From assembly GCA_024409185.1 (NCBI GenBank), contig JAKSUD010000046.1:1-7192 (forward strand): DNA of 7,192 nucleotides, written 5' to 3'. Within the stretch, counting starts at the first letter, position 1, and the number at the start of each line of letters is the position of its first letter. Under the pieces are notes generated by a model. The model saw nothing but the letters and a program-made list of their open reading frames with translations, was not told the DNA's origin and ran no database searches. This DNA comes from an archaeon (GTDB lineage Archaea > Methanobacteriota > Methanobacteria > Methanobacteriales > Methanobacteriaceae). A program made the position numbers and the translations under genes. Positions 1-6,649 of this stretch are shown here, one piece after another.

Positions 1-45
1 TAAAAAATAGAAAAAAATAAAATAAAAAATTATAAAAAATTAAGA
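1..45 (-). terminator. T-tract termination region downstream of the NSS transporter
   Basis: Read on the minus strand, the bases after the transporter's stop codon contain several T runs of four to seven, broken only by single A or C residues. Runs of T on the RNA-like strand are the usual intrinsic termination signal in methanogenic archaea, often without a hairpin, and I see no strong hairpin here. The region is so AT-rich that chance is a real alternative, and it is cut by the window edge. Confidence 0.4.
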
Positions 46-91
46 ACTAATTATTTAAATTAATAAATAACTAAATCCCAAATTTTAATAA

Positions 92-1560
92 TTAAGCATC
101 AACTTTGTTTATTCTATTATCGATGAAATTCAATATAAATGGCACTATGATAAGAGTAATAGCAATAACTACGTATATGAATAATTTTTCAACATTACCT
201 GCCATAATCAAATCATAAACTCCAATAATCCATAAAACAGCAATAAGGATTGGGAGAATATATTTAATAATTACATCCCACCAAGTTCCAACAGTAAACC
301 AAGTTTCTCTGTTTAAAACTTCTTTTAAATCTCCAGTACCATAAATATGAGCAAATATGATACATTGCAAGATAATACCAATCATTAATGCAAAGTTATT
401 CAAGAAATCATCGAATAATGTAATTAGTAAGTTTCCTGCTGCAGTAGTAAAGAGAATAGATACTAAAAATCCAAAGAATGTTATAATAGTTACTGCTTTT
501 TTCCTAGATATTTTGAAGGTATGCTCAAAAGAGTCTACAAGAGGTTCAATATAAGAAATAGCAGTAGTAAGACCTGCAATTAAAATAGAGAAGAAGAAAA
601 TAGGTCCTAAAATGTAACCAACATCTCCTAAAATATTAAATACTTGAGGGAATACTACAAATGCAAGACCAGAACCAGAAGTAATTAATTGATCAAAGGA
701 AAGACCAGTAGTGTAAGACATATAACCTAAGATAGAGAAAACACCAATAGCATTAATTAACTCAAAACCACAGTTAGCAAGAATTACAGTACAAGCATTT
801 CTTGTTAAATTAATTTTTTCAGGTAAGTGACTGGAATATGATAAAACAACAGTAATACCTAAAGATAAAGTAAATAAAATCTGACCAAATGCAGCTAACC
901 AAATATCAGCACTAAATAATAAATTCCAATTAGGTTGCAAGAACCTTACTAAACCAATAGAAGCACCTGGTAAAGTTACATTATAAATAGCAATACCAAT
1001 ACCTAAAATGAAAAGTAAAGGAACAAAAAGGGAAGTGAATTTACCAATACCTTCATTTAATCCTTTATGGGAAATATACCAAACAGCAACCCAAAGAACT
1101 AAAATAGCTATGAAAACATAAGGAATAATTTGGGTAATACCACTTAAATTAGTAGTAGAATGTAATAAATTAACATTGAAAAATGCATCTGGATTAGATC
1201 CCATGCTTTAGTAAAACTTAAAACGAAGTAGTTTAAGTCCCATCCAACAATACAAAGATAGTAAGTTACAATCAAGAAAGATATAAGCATAATCGCCCAA
1301 GCAACTAATTTAAATTTCTTATCCACTCGCGCGAAAGTATTCAACACAGAATCATTAAATTTAGCACCTAATGAATATTCTAATAATAAGAAAGGCAATC
1401 CTAAGATTAAAATAGCACATAAATAAGGGATTAAGAAACTACCTTGACCGTTAGAATAGAAAATATAAGGGAATCTCCAAATATTACCAAGACCAACAGC
1501 AGCCCCAATCATAGCCATTAAAAAGGTAAGATTACTTGCCCATTCAACACGTTCACCCAT
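92..1560 (-). pseudogene. NSS/SNF-family Na+-dependent amino-acid symporter, frameshifted
   Basis: This is an inner-membrane carrier expected to couple Na+ entry to amino-acid uptake. It reads as two overlapping frames: the first 138 codons start at 1560, and the rest of the protein runs to the stop at 92. Adding one G at the GGG run (1200-1202 on the plus strand) fuses residue W120 to GSNPDAFF and gives a 489-residue protein with about 12 membrane segments, normal for prokaryotic NSS proteins. The unwound TM1 motif AAVGLGNIWRFPY (residues 20-32) is the family signature for Na+ and substrate binding. The AGLTTAIS stretch in TM8 matches the LeuT Na2 region, and ANCGFE in TM7 matches the Na1/chloride-site region. 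The ATG at 1560 has a GGAGA site 7 bases upstream. The ATG at 1204, which would open the second frame, has no such site, so it is not taken as a start. The substrate cannot be told from sequence. The break is a decayed gene or a consensus error. Confidence 0.85.
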
Positions 1561-1567
1561 TAAAAAA

Positions 1568-1572
1568 TCTCC
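1568..1572 (-). promoter_or_regulatory. Ribosome binding site of the NSS transporter
   Basis: GGAGA on the minus strand lies 7 bases before the ATG at 1560. It complements the CCUCC of archaeal 16S rRNA and fixes the start of the transporter. Confidence 0.7.
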
Positions 1573-1615
1573 AAAAAGCCAATGTATATCTTAAAAAATC
1601 TAACATACCTAATTT

Positions 1616-1646
1616 TATTTAAACAAATATTTAAATATTTATATAT
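1616..1646 (-). promoter_or_regulatory. Candidate archaeal TATA region for the NSS transporter
   Basis: On the minus strand there are two TATA-like boxes: TTTAAATA (1616-1623) and an ATATATAAATA stretch (1636-1646). With about 25 bases from box to start, they would give leaders of roughly 33 or 57 bases, both including the ribosome binding site. No purine-rich BRE stands out next to the nearer box. In sequence this AT-rich the assignment is tentative. Confidence 0.3.
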
Positions 1647-1766
1647 CTATTGAATAATCTTTGTAAAGAATTTTTACTAATTGAATCTTTTTAAATTTAA
1701 AATTTAGATAAATAAAAAATTAATTTAACATAATATTTAAAAACTATTAAAACTAAAGTATTAAAT

Positions 1767-1864
1767 AGCTTGAAATTTAATCAATATGATAAAAAGTTGT
1801 AATAGTAAAATTAAAATTATTACTAAAAATTATGTAAAAATTAACTAATTAATTAAATCAAGCT
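1767..1864. repeat. Nested inverted repeat upstream of the aminotransferase
   Basis: AGCTTGA (1767-1773) followed by AATTTAAT mirrors ATTAAA plus TCAAGCT (1852-1864). The arms match over 13 positions if two A residues are looped out. Inside lies a second pair, GTAATA (1799-1804) and TATTAC (1818-1823), able to form a small hairpin. The downstream outer arm sits 38 bases before the aminotransferase ATG, where a TATA box would be expected. The structure could be a leader-RNA fold, a pair of operator half-sites, or chance in AT-rich sequence. Confidence 0.35.
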
Positions 1865-1871
1865 TATACTA
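1852..1871 (+). promoter_or_regulatory. Possible TATA region of the aminotransferase
   Basis: ATTAAAT (from 1852) and CTTATACTA (1863-1871) are the nearest TATA-like stretches before the aminotransferase. The first would place the RNA start near 1880, leaving a short leader that still holds the ribosome binding site. The second would start RNA inside that site and is less likely. A box further up, TATTAAATA (1759-1767), is another option and would give a leader of about 115 bases. The choice cannot be made from sequence alone. Confidence 0.22.
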
Positions 1872-1888
1872 CTTATTATTGTATAATT

Positions 1889-1894
1889 GGAGGA
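1889..1894 (+). promoter_or_regulatory. Strong ribosome binding site of the aminotransferase
   Basis: GGAGGA lies 8 bases before the ATG at 1903. It is the best match to the 16S anti-Shine-Dalgarno in the window, which fits a well-translated gene and fixes this start. Confidence 0.85.
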
Positions 1895-1902
1895 AATTAT
1901 AA

Positions 1903-3042
1903 ATGAATAATATTTTATTAATGCTCCCAGGTCCAACTACTGTAGACCCAAGAGTATTACAAGCTATGGCTAAAAATGTTGTAAACCACAGAGGAGACGA
2001 ATTTGGTGTAATTTACGATGAGACTACTGAACTCATGTCTAAAACTTTCCAAACTAAAAATAGCTCCTACATTCTTACAGGTTCTGGAACTTCTGCAATG
2101 GAAGCTGCACTTGCAAACCTTGTAGGTAAAGATGAAAAAGTATTAAATATCGTCGGAGGAAAATTCGGTGGTAGATTTAAAGAAATCGCAGATGTTCATG
2201 GTATTGATGCTCAAACCTTAGATGTTGAATGGGGAACTGCTGTAACTCCTGATATGGTTGAAGAAGCTTTAGAAGCTGATGAAAACATTAAAGCTGTAAC
2301 TGCTGTTCACAACGAAACTTCTACTGGTGTAGCTGCACCTATTGAAGAAATCGGTGAAGTAATGAAAAACTACGATGCTTTGTACATTGTAGATACTGTA
2401 TCTTCCTTAGGAGGAGACGCAGTAAATGTAGATAAATATCACATTGATGCTTGTGTAACTGGATCTCAAAAATGTATTGCTGCACCACCAGGTCTTGCAG
2501 CTGTAACTTTCAGTGACGATGCTTGGGCAGCAGCTGAAAAAGTTGAATCTAACAGTTACTACTTAAATATGCCTAAATATCAGAAAAATGGTGCTAAAAG
2601 TCCTGCACAAACTCCTTACACCCCTTCTGTAAACTTAATTTATGCATTTAAAGAAGCTCTTGAAATCATTCAAGAAGAAGGATTAGACAACAGAGTAGCA
2701 AGACACCACCAAGCTGCAGCAGCTACTAGAGATGCTTGTAAAGCTTTAGGCCTTGAATTATTCCCAGATGAAAATGTATCTTCTGCTACTGTAACTGCAG
2801 TAAAAATGCCAGAAGGTTTAACTGATGATCAAGTAAGAGGCACTATGTTAAACAAATATGGTGTACAATTAGCTGGTGGACAAGACCATCTTAAAGGAAA
2901 CATCATCAGAATTGGTCACATGGGTGTAATTAGTTACAAAGAATTAGCTATTACTTTCACTGCATTAGGATTAACCTTAAAAGGTTTAGGTAAAGATGTT
3001 GATGCAGGTGCAGGTGTAGCAGCTCTTGCTAACCACTACTAA
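1903..3042 (+). CDS. Class V PLP-dependent aminotransferase (alanine/serine-glyoxylate type)
   Basis: A cytosolic enzyme of 379 residues, the usual length for this fold-type I family, which moves an amino group between an amino acid and a 2-oxo acid such as glyoxylate, pyruvate or phosphohydroxypyruvate. The N-terminal PGPT motif (residues 9-12), the phosphate-cup stretch TGSGTSAMEAAL (59-70), VHNETSTG (135-142) and YIVDTVSS (161-168, with the PLP-nitrogen Asp164) precede the Schiff-base lysine K190 in VTGSQKCIAAPPGLA. IRIGHMG (335-341) carries Arg336, which should hold the substrate carboxylate. The related class V enzyme MJ0959 of Methanocaldococcus was, as I recall, reported to be broad-specificity and to make phosphoserine, so a role in serine synthesis is possible here. 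The exact substrate cannot be fixed from sequence. The gene stands alone, with a strong ribosome binding site before it and a terminator after it. Its codons are visibly less AT-rich than those of its neighbours, which points to high expression. Confidence 0.93.
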   Translation: MNNILLMLPGPTTVDPRVLQAMAKNVVNHRGDEFGVIYDETTELMSKTFQTKNSSYILTGSGTSAMEAALANLVGKDEKVLNIVGGKFGGRFKEIADVHGIDAQTLDVEWGTAVTPDMVEEALEADENIKAVTAVHNETSTGVAAPIEEIGEVMKNYDALYIVDTVSSLGGDAVNVDKYHIDACVTGSQKCIAAPPGLAAVTFSDDAWAAAEKVESNSYYLNMPKYQKNGAKSPAQTPYTPSVNLIYAFKEALEIIQEEGLDNRVARHHQAAAATRDACKALGLELFPDENVSSATVTAVKMPEGLTDDQVRGTMLNKYGVQLAGGQDHLKGNIIRIGHMGVISYKELAITFTALGLTLKGLGKDVDAGAGVAALANHY

Positions 3043-3078
3043 ATTTAATAAGTTTTAATTATTAAACTTAAATAATTT

Positions 3079-3114
3079 AAAAGGTTTTTTAACCTTTTCT
3101 TTTTTTCTTTTTTT
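3079..3114 (+). terminator. Hairpin plus T-tract terminator of the aminotransferase
   Basis: AAAAGGTT (3079-3086) and AACCTTTT (3091-3098) form a perfect 8-base stem with a TTTT loop. Two runs of seven T, each preceded by C, follow at once (3099-3114). A second, weaker inverted repeat, TAAGTTT/AAACTTA (3049-3070), lies just after the stop codon. The long T tract alone would stop an archaeal polymerase. It separates the aminotransferase from the BASS carrier downstream. Confidence 0.8.
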
Positions 3115-3132
3115 AAACTATTTTTATCATAA

Positions 3133-3180
3133 TTTTTTAAATTTTAAAATAAATACAATAAATCCAAATTAAAACTAGGT
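3133..3180 (+). promoter_or_regulatory. Probable promoter and ribosome binding site of the BASS carrier
   Basis: Since a terminator lies upstream, the carrier needs its own promoter. A TTTTTTAAAT stretch starting near 3133 is a TATA-like candidate, giving an RNA start near 3165. AGGT (3177-3180) followed by AAT matches part of the AGGTGAT Shine-Dalgarno and sits 6 bases before the ATG at 3187. The ribosome binding site is moderately supported and the promoter weakly. Confidence 0.35.
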
Positions 3181-3186
3181 AATAAT

Positions 3187-4135
3187 ATGCTATTAACAAT
3201 TAATGAAACAATTGAAAAAAATATGCTTGTTATTTTGATGATTTTTATAATAATAGCATTTATTAAACCTAATTATTTTAATTGGATGCCTCAATATTAT
3301 ATTGATTTCTTATTAATGGGAATTATGTTTATTGTAGGATTAAAAATAAATTATGGTGATTTCTTACCACTTATAAAATATCCAAAATATATTTACCTTG
3401 GAGTTATTGGACACTTTATTATTATGCCACTTATGGCTTTATTAATTTCAATTGTTTTAAATTTAAATGATGCTTTAACTATTGGACTTATCCTTTTAGG
3501 TGCTTGCCCAAGTGGAACTACAAGTAATGTTATCACTTATTTATGTAAAGGCGATACTGCATTATCTGTTGGAATAACAATATGCACTACAATCATGTCA
3601 ATAATTATAACACCTATTTTAACATTATTATTAATAAATTCCAATATAAATTATTATGTAGCAGACATTGGAATGTCAATTATTTTATGTGTAATTATTC
3701 CATTAATTTTAGGAATGTTAATTAACCATAATTTTAAAAAATCAAGTAAAAAAAATAAGTGTTATTGCACCTTCAGCATCTATTATTTTAATAAGTTTAA
3801 TGTTATCAATAATTATCTCTGTAAATTCAAATGACATTGCATCTAATTGGATTATAGCTACTGTTGCAGTTATTCTTCTTAGTTTTTCAGGACATATAAT
3901 AACTTACATTATAGGAAAAATGCTTAAATTACCTAAAGATAAATTTTATACTCTTTTTATTGATTTAGGAATGAAAAATTCAGGATTAGCTGCAAGTTTA
4001 GCTGCAGAAAGTTTTCCAATGTTCTATATGGCAACAATACCTGGAGCTATTTATTCCATCTGGCAAAATATTTGGGGAATTATTTTATTACATATTATTA
4101 GAAAATTAAAGAAAAAGAACATTTTATCTGAATAA
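3187..4135 (+). pseudogene. BASS-family carrier (bile acid:Na+ symporter superfamily), frameshifted
   Basis: A polytopic membrane carrier of the family whose members move bile acids, pyruvate, pantothenate, glycolate or 2-oxo acids with a cation. The frame opened at 3187 leaves the family pattern at an A8 run (3748-3755). Removing one A restores KKISVIAPSA and links to the frame ending at 4135, giving 315 residues, a typical length. Visible family motifs are IMPLMA (79-84), CPSGTTSNV (107-115) with Na1-site residues S113 and N114, GDTALSVGIT (122-131) with S127 and T131, and DLGMKNSGLA (259-268). These line up with Neisseria ASBT at a constant offset of minus one. The break lies in a Lys/Ser-rich hydrophilic loop between membrane helices. 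The ATG at 3800 in the second frame lacks a ribosome binding site and is an internal Met. The second sodium site is altered (H76, D259, K263), so the coupling ion and substrate are uncertain. Confidence 0.82.
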
Positions 4136-4150
4136 ATTAACTATTACACC

Positions 4151-4230
4151 AAATAAAATATTAACTTAAATAAAATATTAAATAATTATTAAAAATAAAA
4201 GTAACTTAAATAAAAGACTAAATAACTATT
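4151..4230. repeat. Imperfect direct repeats in the convergent spacer
   Basis: TAACTTAAATAAAA occurs at 4162-4175 and 4202-4215. The copies extend to 29 bases (4162-4190 and 4202-4230) with three mismatches and a 40-base period. AAATAAAATATTAA also occurs at 4151-4164 and 4168-4181. The spacer lies between two converging genes and its T tracts, including T7 at 4229-4235 on the plus strand, may serve as weak terminators both ways. Low complexity makes chance or slippage the simplest origin. Confidence 0.45.
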
Positions 4231-5558
4231 TTTTTATATTTAAATCTTGAAATAAGAGAAATAATAAGTGTAATTATCATGAAAATAAACATGATTTCAA
4301 ACATTAAACTACTGCTTATAGACCAATAATTACCACTATTTATGAAAATATTTAAAATAAGTGTGAAAATAGCTGTGGATAATAAAGATCCAATATCACG
4401 AATTGTAGATAAAAATGCAGAACTACCTGCTACATTAATTTCTTTAGATGATTCAAAAAGAATCTTTTTATTAGGAGTTTCGAATATACCGAGACCAATA
4501 GCTAAAAGAACTAAAGCAATAACTATAAAGTAAATTGAAAGATGATTAATAAAACAGAATATAGCAGAAGCTAAACACATAATAATTAACCCATAATCAG
4601 TTAAATTTACAGGATTATATTTATCAGATAATCTCCCAGCAAATAAAGATGAAATCATCATAACTAATGCAAAAAGTCCAATAAGCAAACCAGTTTCAAT
4701 AGCTGTAAATTTACCAACATACTGAAGATATAATGTTAAAACAAAAATTGCGCCACATTTTACAAGTTGAGTCATAAGTGCTGTAAAATTATTCAAAGCA
4801 TACAAATGATTTTTTAAAACTCTAAAATTAAAAATAGGTTCTTCTATTTTTAACTCATAAATAACAAAAATACTCATTAAAATTATGCTTATAATAAAAA
4901 GAATAATTCCTCTTGTGGTAGATAAATAGGTTATAGAATAAACAAATAATGCCATAGTTATAAACCATAAAACTATACCTATTTTATCTAAATCAACATC
5001 ATCATACCATTCTTCATCAAATGTCAAAAGAAGGACTAATGTAAGAACCATAAAGGGTAAAGTAAAGAAGTATACCCAAATCCAAGAGAGATATGCAGAT
5101 AAAAAACCTCCAACAAGAGGAGCAAATAAAGATCCTGCAAATCCTCCAGCAGTAGCTATTCCAAGGCCATATCCAACTTTATGACTACTTACTTTACGAT
5201 AAATAAATACATATAATGTTGCAAATGTTCCAGATGCAGATAAACCATGAAGCATATTACCTACAATAATAAAATAAGGATTTATTGTAATTAAACATAA
5301 AAATGAACCAATAATTCCTAAAATAACACAAATTATACTTGATCTTACAATACCATATTTAAGAGTTATTTTTCCAAAAGCAATTCCAGTACCACTACAA
5401 GCAAGGAAAAATGCTAAATAAACCCAATTTGCAAAAACAGAACTAATATCAAGAGAACTTGATAAATAAGGCAAAGTTATAGCAATACAATCATAATTAA
5501 AAATACCAATAAAAGTTAATAAAGTTGAAATTAGTATTGCTTTTACCTCAATATTCAT
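4218..5558 (-). CDS. Major facilitator superfamily transporter, DHA2 (EmrB/QacA-like) drug exporter type
   Basis: A 446-residue integral membrane protein with about 14 predicted helices, expected to expel drugs or other small molecules in exchange for protons. FNYDCIAITLP (20-30) matches the DHA2 TM1 motif and carries the membrane Asp23. GGFAGSLFAPLVGG (138-151) is motif C of antiporters. LYLQYVGKFTAIETGLL (276-292), GRLSDKY (308-314, the second motif A) and the RDIGSLLSTA stretch (387-396) are also typical of the family. The first motif A, GKITLKYG (62-69), lacks the usual Asp. The length is slightly short for DHA2 proteins but there is no sign of truncation. The start at 5558 is fixed by an AGAGGA site with a 4-base gap. 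It lies 75 bases after the pepD-like gene on the same strand, so it could be co-transcribed or have its own promoter. The substrate cannot be predicted. Confidence 0.85.
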   Translation of the reverse strand: MNIEVKAILISTLLTFIGIFNYDCIAITLPYLSSSLDISSVFANWVYLAFFLACSGTGIAFGKITLKYGIVRSSIICVILGIIGSFLCLITINPYFIIVGNMLHGLSASGTFATLYVFIYRKVSSHKVGYGLGIATAGGFAGSLFAPLVGGFLSAYLSWIWVYFFTLPFMVLTLVLLLTFDEEWYDDVDLDKIGIVLWFITMALFVYSITYLSTTRGIILFIISIILMSIFVIYELKIEEPIFNFRVLKNHLYALNNFTALMTQLVKCGAIFVLTLYLQYVGKFTAIETGLLIGLFALVMMISSLFAGRLSDKYNPVNLTDYGLIIMCLASAIFCFINHLSIYFIVIALVLLAIGLGIFETPNKKILFESSKEINVAGSSAFLSTIRDIGSLLSTAIFTLILNIFINSGNYWSISSSLMFEIMFIFMIITLIISLISRFKYKKIVI

Positions 5559-5562
5559 AATA

Positions 5563-5568
5563 TCCTCT
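5563..5568 (-). promoter_or_regulatory. Ribosome binding site of the MFS exporter
   Basis: AGAGGA on the minus strand sits four bases before the ATG at 5558 and supports that start. The rest of the 75-base gap up to the pepD-like stop is AT-rich, with a possible TATA-like TTTAATTTTTA but no clear terminator. Confidence 0.65.
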
Positions 5569-6611
5569 TTTTAGATAAAATTAAAAATTAAACTTCAGAC
5601 AAGACCTCAAAAAATAGCTATTAATCATATCAACTAAACCTTAGACAATTTCTCCAAAATAGCTAATAATAAATTATATGTTCTAAAAACAGAGCTTATG
5701 CTCATTTTCTCATTATATGAATGAACATCTAAAAGAGTAGGTCCAATAGATATTGCATCTAAATTATCGATTTTATTTACAAATATTCCGCATTCCAAAC
5801 CTGCATGAATTATTTCTACAATCATAGGTTTATTATATTGATTCTCATAGACATCACATACAAGTTTTTGAAGAGGGGAATCTTCTTTAAATTCCCAACC
5901 TGGATAATCTCCTCTAATTTTAACAGTTCCTAAAAATCTTTTGGTAATTGATTTAATTTCTCTATTTAATTTTTCTTTTTCAGCATTTAGAGAACTGCGA
6001 ATAGACATAGTTACATTAAAATTATTTAATCTATCCATTTTTAAACTCATAATCCCTAAATTAAGAGAAGTTTCAACAAGACCTTCTATATTTTCACTCA
6101 TCTTTATAATACCATTTGGTACAGTATTAATAAAATCAATAATTTTATCTGTGGAATCTTTTAATAAAACAGCAAATTTATCATCTGAAATATTAATTTT
6201 TGAAAATTCTTTAAAATCAAGATTTACTTCTATTTTATCTTCAATACCTTTAAATTCTTCATTAACTTTAATTTCAAATTCCTTAGCAATATCTTTAATT
6301 TTATTAATATCATGAATTAAAATAGTAGAAAAAGAACTATTAGGTATTGCATTATCTAAATTGCCTCCAGAGATATCAATTAAATTAAAATCAACATCAT
6401 TTTCATTGAATTCTTTTAATAATTTTCCTAAAATTTTATTGGCATTAGCTAATCCTTTATCTATTTCTATACCCGAATGGCCCCCTTTAAGACCTTCAAT
6501 TGAAATATCAATAATCTCATAATCTAATGATAAATCTTCTTTAGAATATTCTAATGTATCAACTGGAATTTCAATATCTAATCTATTCCCTCCAGCACAA
6601 GATACAACCAT

Positions 6612-6620
6612 AAACCCCTC
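6612..6620 (-). promoter_or_regulatory. Shine-Dalgarno-like stretch before an internal ATG of the pepD-like gene
   Basis: GAGGGG followed by TTT precedes the ATG at 6611, in the second half of the broken gene. In the intact gene these bases simply encode Glu-Gly-Phe, so the match is probably fortuitous, but after the frame break it could allow restart about 30 bases beyond the stop codon. Confidence 0.25.
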
Positions 6621-6634
6621 TTCTTCAGAATCTA

Positions 6635-6649
6635 AATTAATTAATTAAT
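6635..6649. repeat. Tetranucleotide repeat (AATT)3AAT interrupting the pepD-like gene
   Basis: On the coding strand the run reads as repeated ATTA units directly after codon V177 of the dipeptidase. Family alignment expects only one unit between GKV and the LDSEEEG motif, so two units (8 bases) appear to have been gained. Any gain adds an in-frame TAA at once, so only contraction to the short form would restore the gene. Confidence 0.7.

Larger units (their letters stand above)
1561..1902. other. Divergent intergenic region between transporter and aminotransferase
   Basis: This is 342 bases without a gene. It separates two divergently transcribed genes, so it must hold the promoters for both. 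It contains ribosome binding sites at each end, TATA-like boxes on the minus strand near 1616-1646, a 16-base perfect palindrome of A and T at 1625-1640, and a nested inverted repeat at 1767-1864. I see no open reading frame of note, no tRNA and no recognisable riboswitch. Much of 1650-1760 is plain AT-rich sequence in which I see nothing specific. Confidence 0.6.

Noticed and set aside
357..554. Plus-strand open frame of 65 codons inside the NSS gene
   Set aside because: It is antisense to clear transporter coding sequence, has no ribosome binding site, and resembles no family I recognise. It is a shadow frame.
1202..1204. ATG opening the second half of the NSS transporter as a real gene start
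   Set aside because: It has no Shine-Dalgarno, and a protein starting here would lack TM1 to TM3 including the essential Na+/substrate site. It is an artefact of the frameshift.
1561..1902. Riboswitch or structured RNA gene in the long intergenic region
   Set aside because: There are no conserved riboswitch motifs or GC-rich paired stems. Only AT-rich inverted repeats are present, and these are reported separately with low confidence.
3745..3760. Programmed ribosomal frameshift in the BASS gene
   Set aside because: The A run could slip, but I see no stimulatory hairpin or internal Shine-Dalgarno placed for it, and BASS proteins are not known to need recoding. A plain indel is simpler.
3800..3802. 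ATG opening the second half of the BASS carrier as a separate small gene
   Set aside because: There is no ribosome binding site. Family sequence (SVIAPSAS) continues upstream of it in the same frame, so it is an internal methionine.
4136..4217. CRISPR array suggested by repeated units in the convergent spacer
   Set aside because: There are only two imperfect, A/T-only copies with low-complexity spacing and no cas gene, unlike a CRISPR array.
4342..4533. Plus-strand open frame of 63 codons inside the MFS gene
   Set aside because: It is antisense to an intact exporter, with no start signal and a composition that mirrors the opposite strand.
5941..6315. Plus-strand open frame of 124 codons with hydrophobic stretches inside the pepD-like gene
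   Set aside because: It is antisense to recognisable peptidase sequence. The hydrophobic look comes from reading Glu/Lys/Asn-rich codons backwards, and there is no ribosome binding site.
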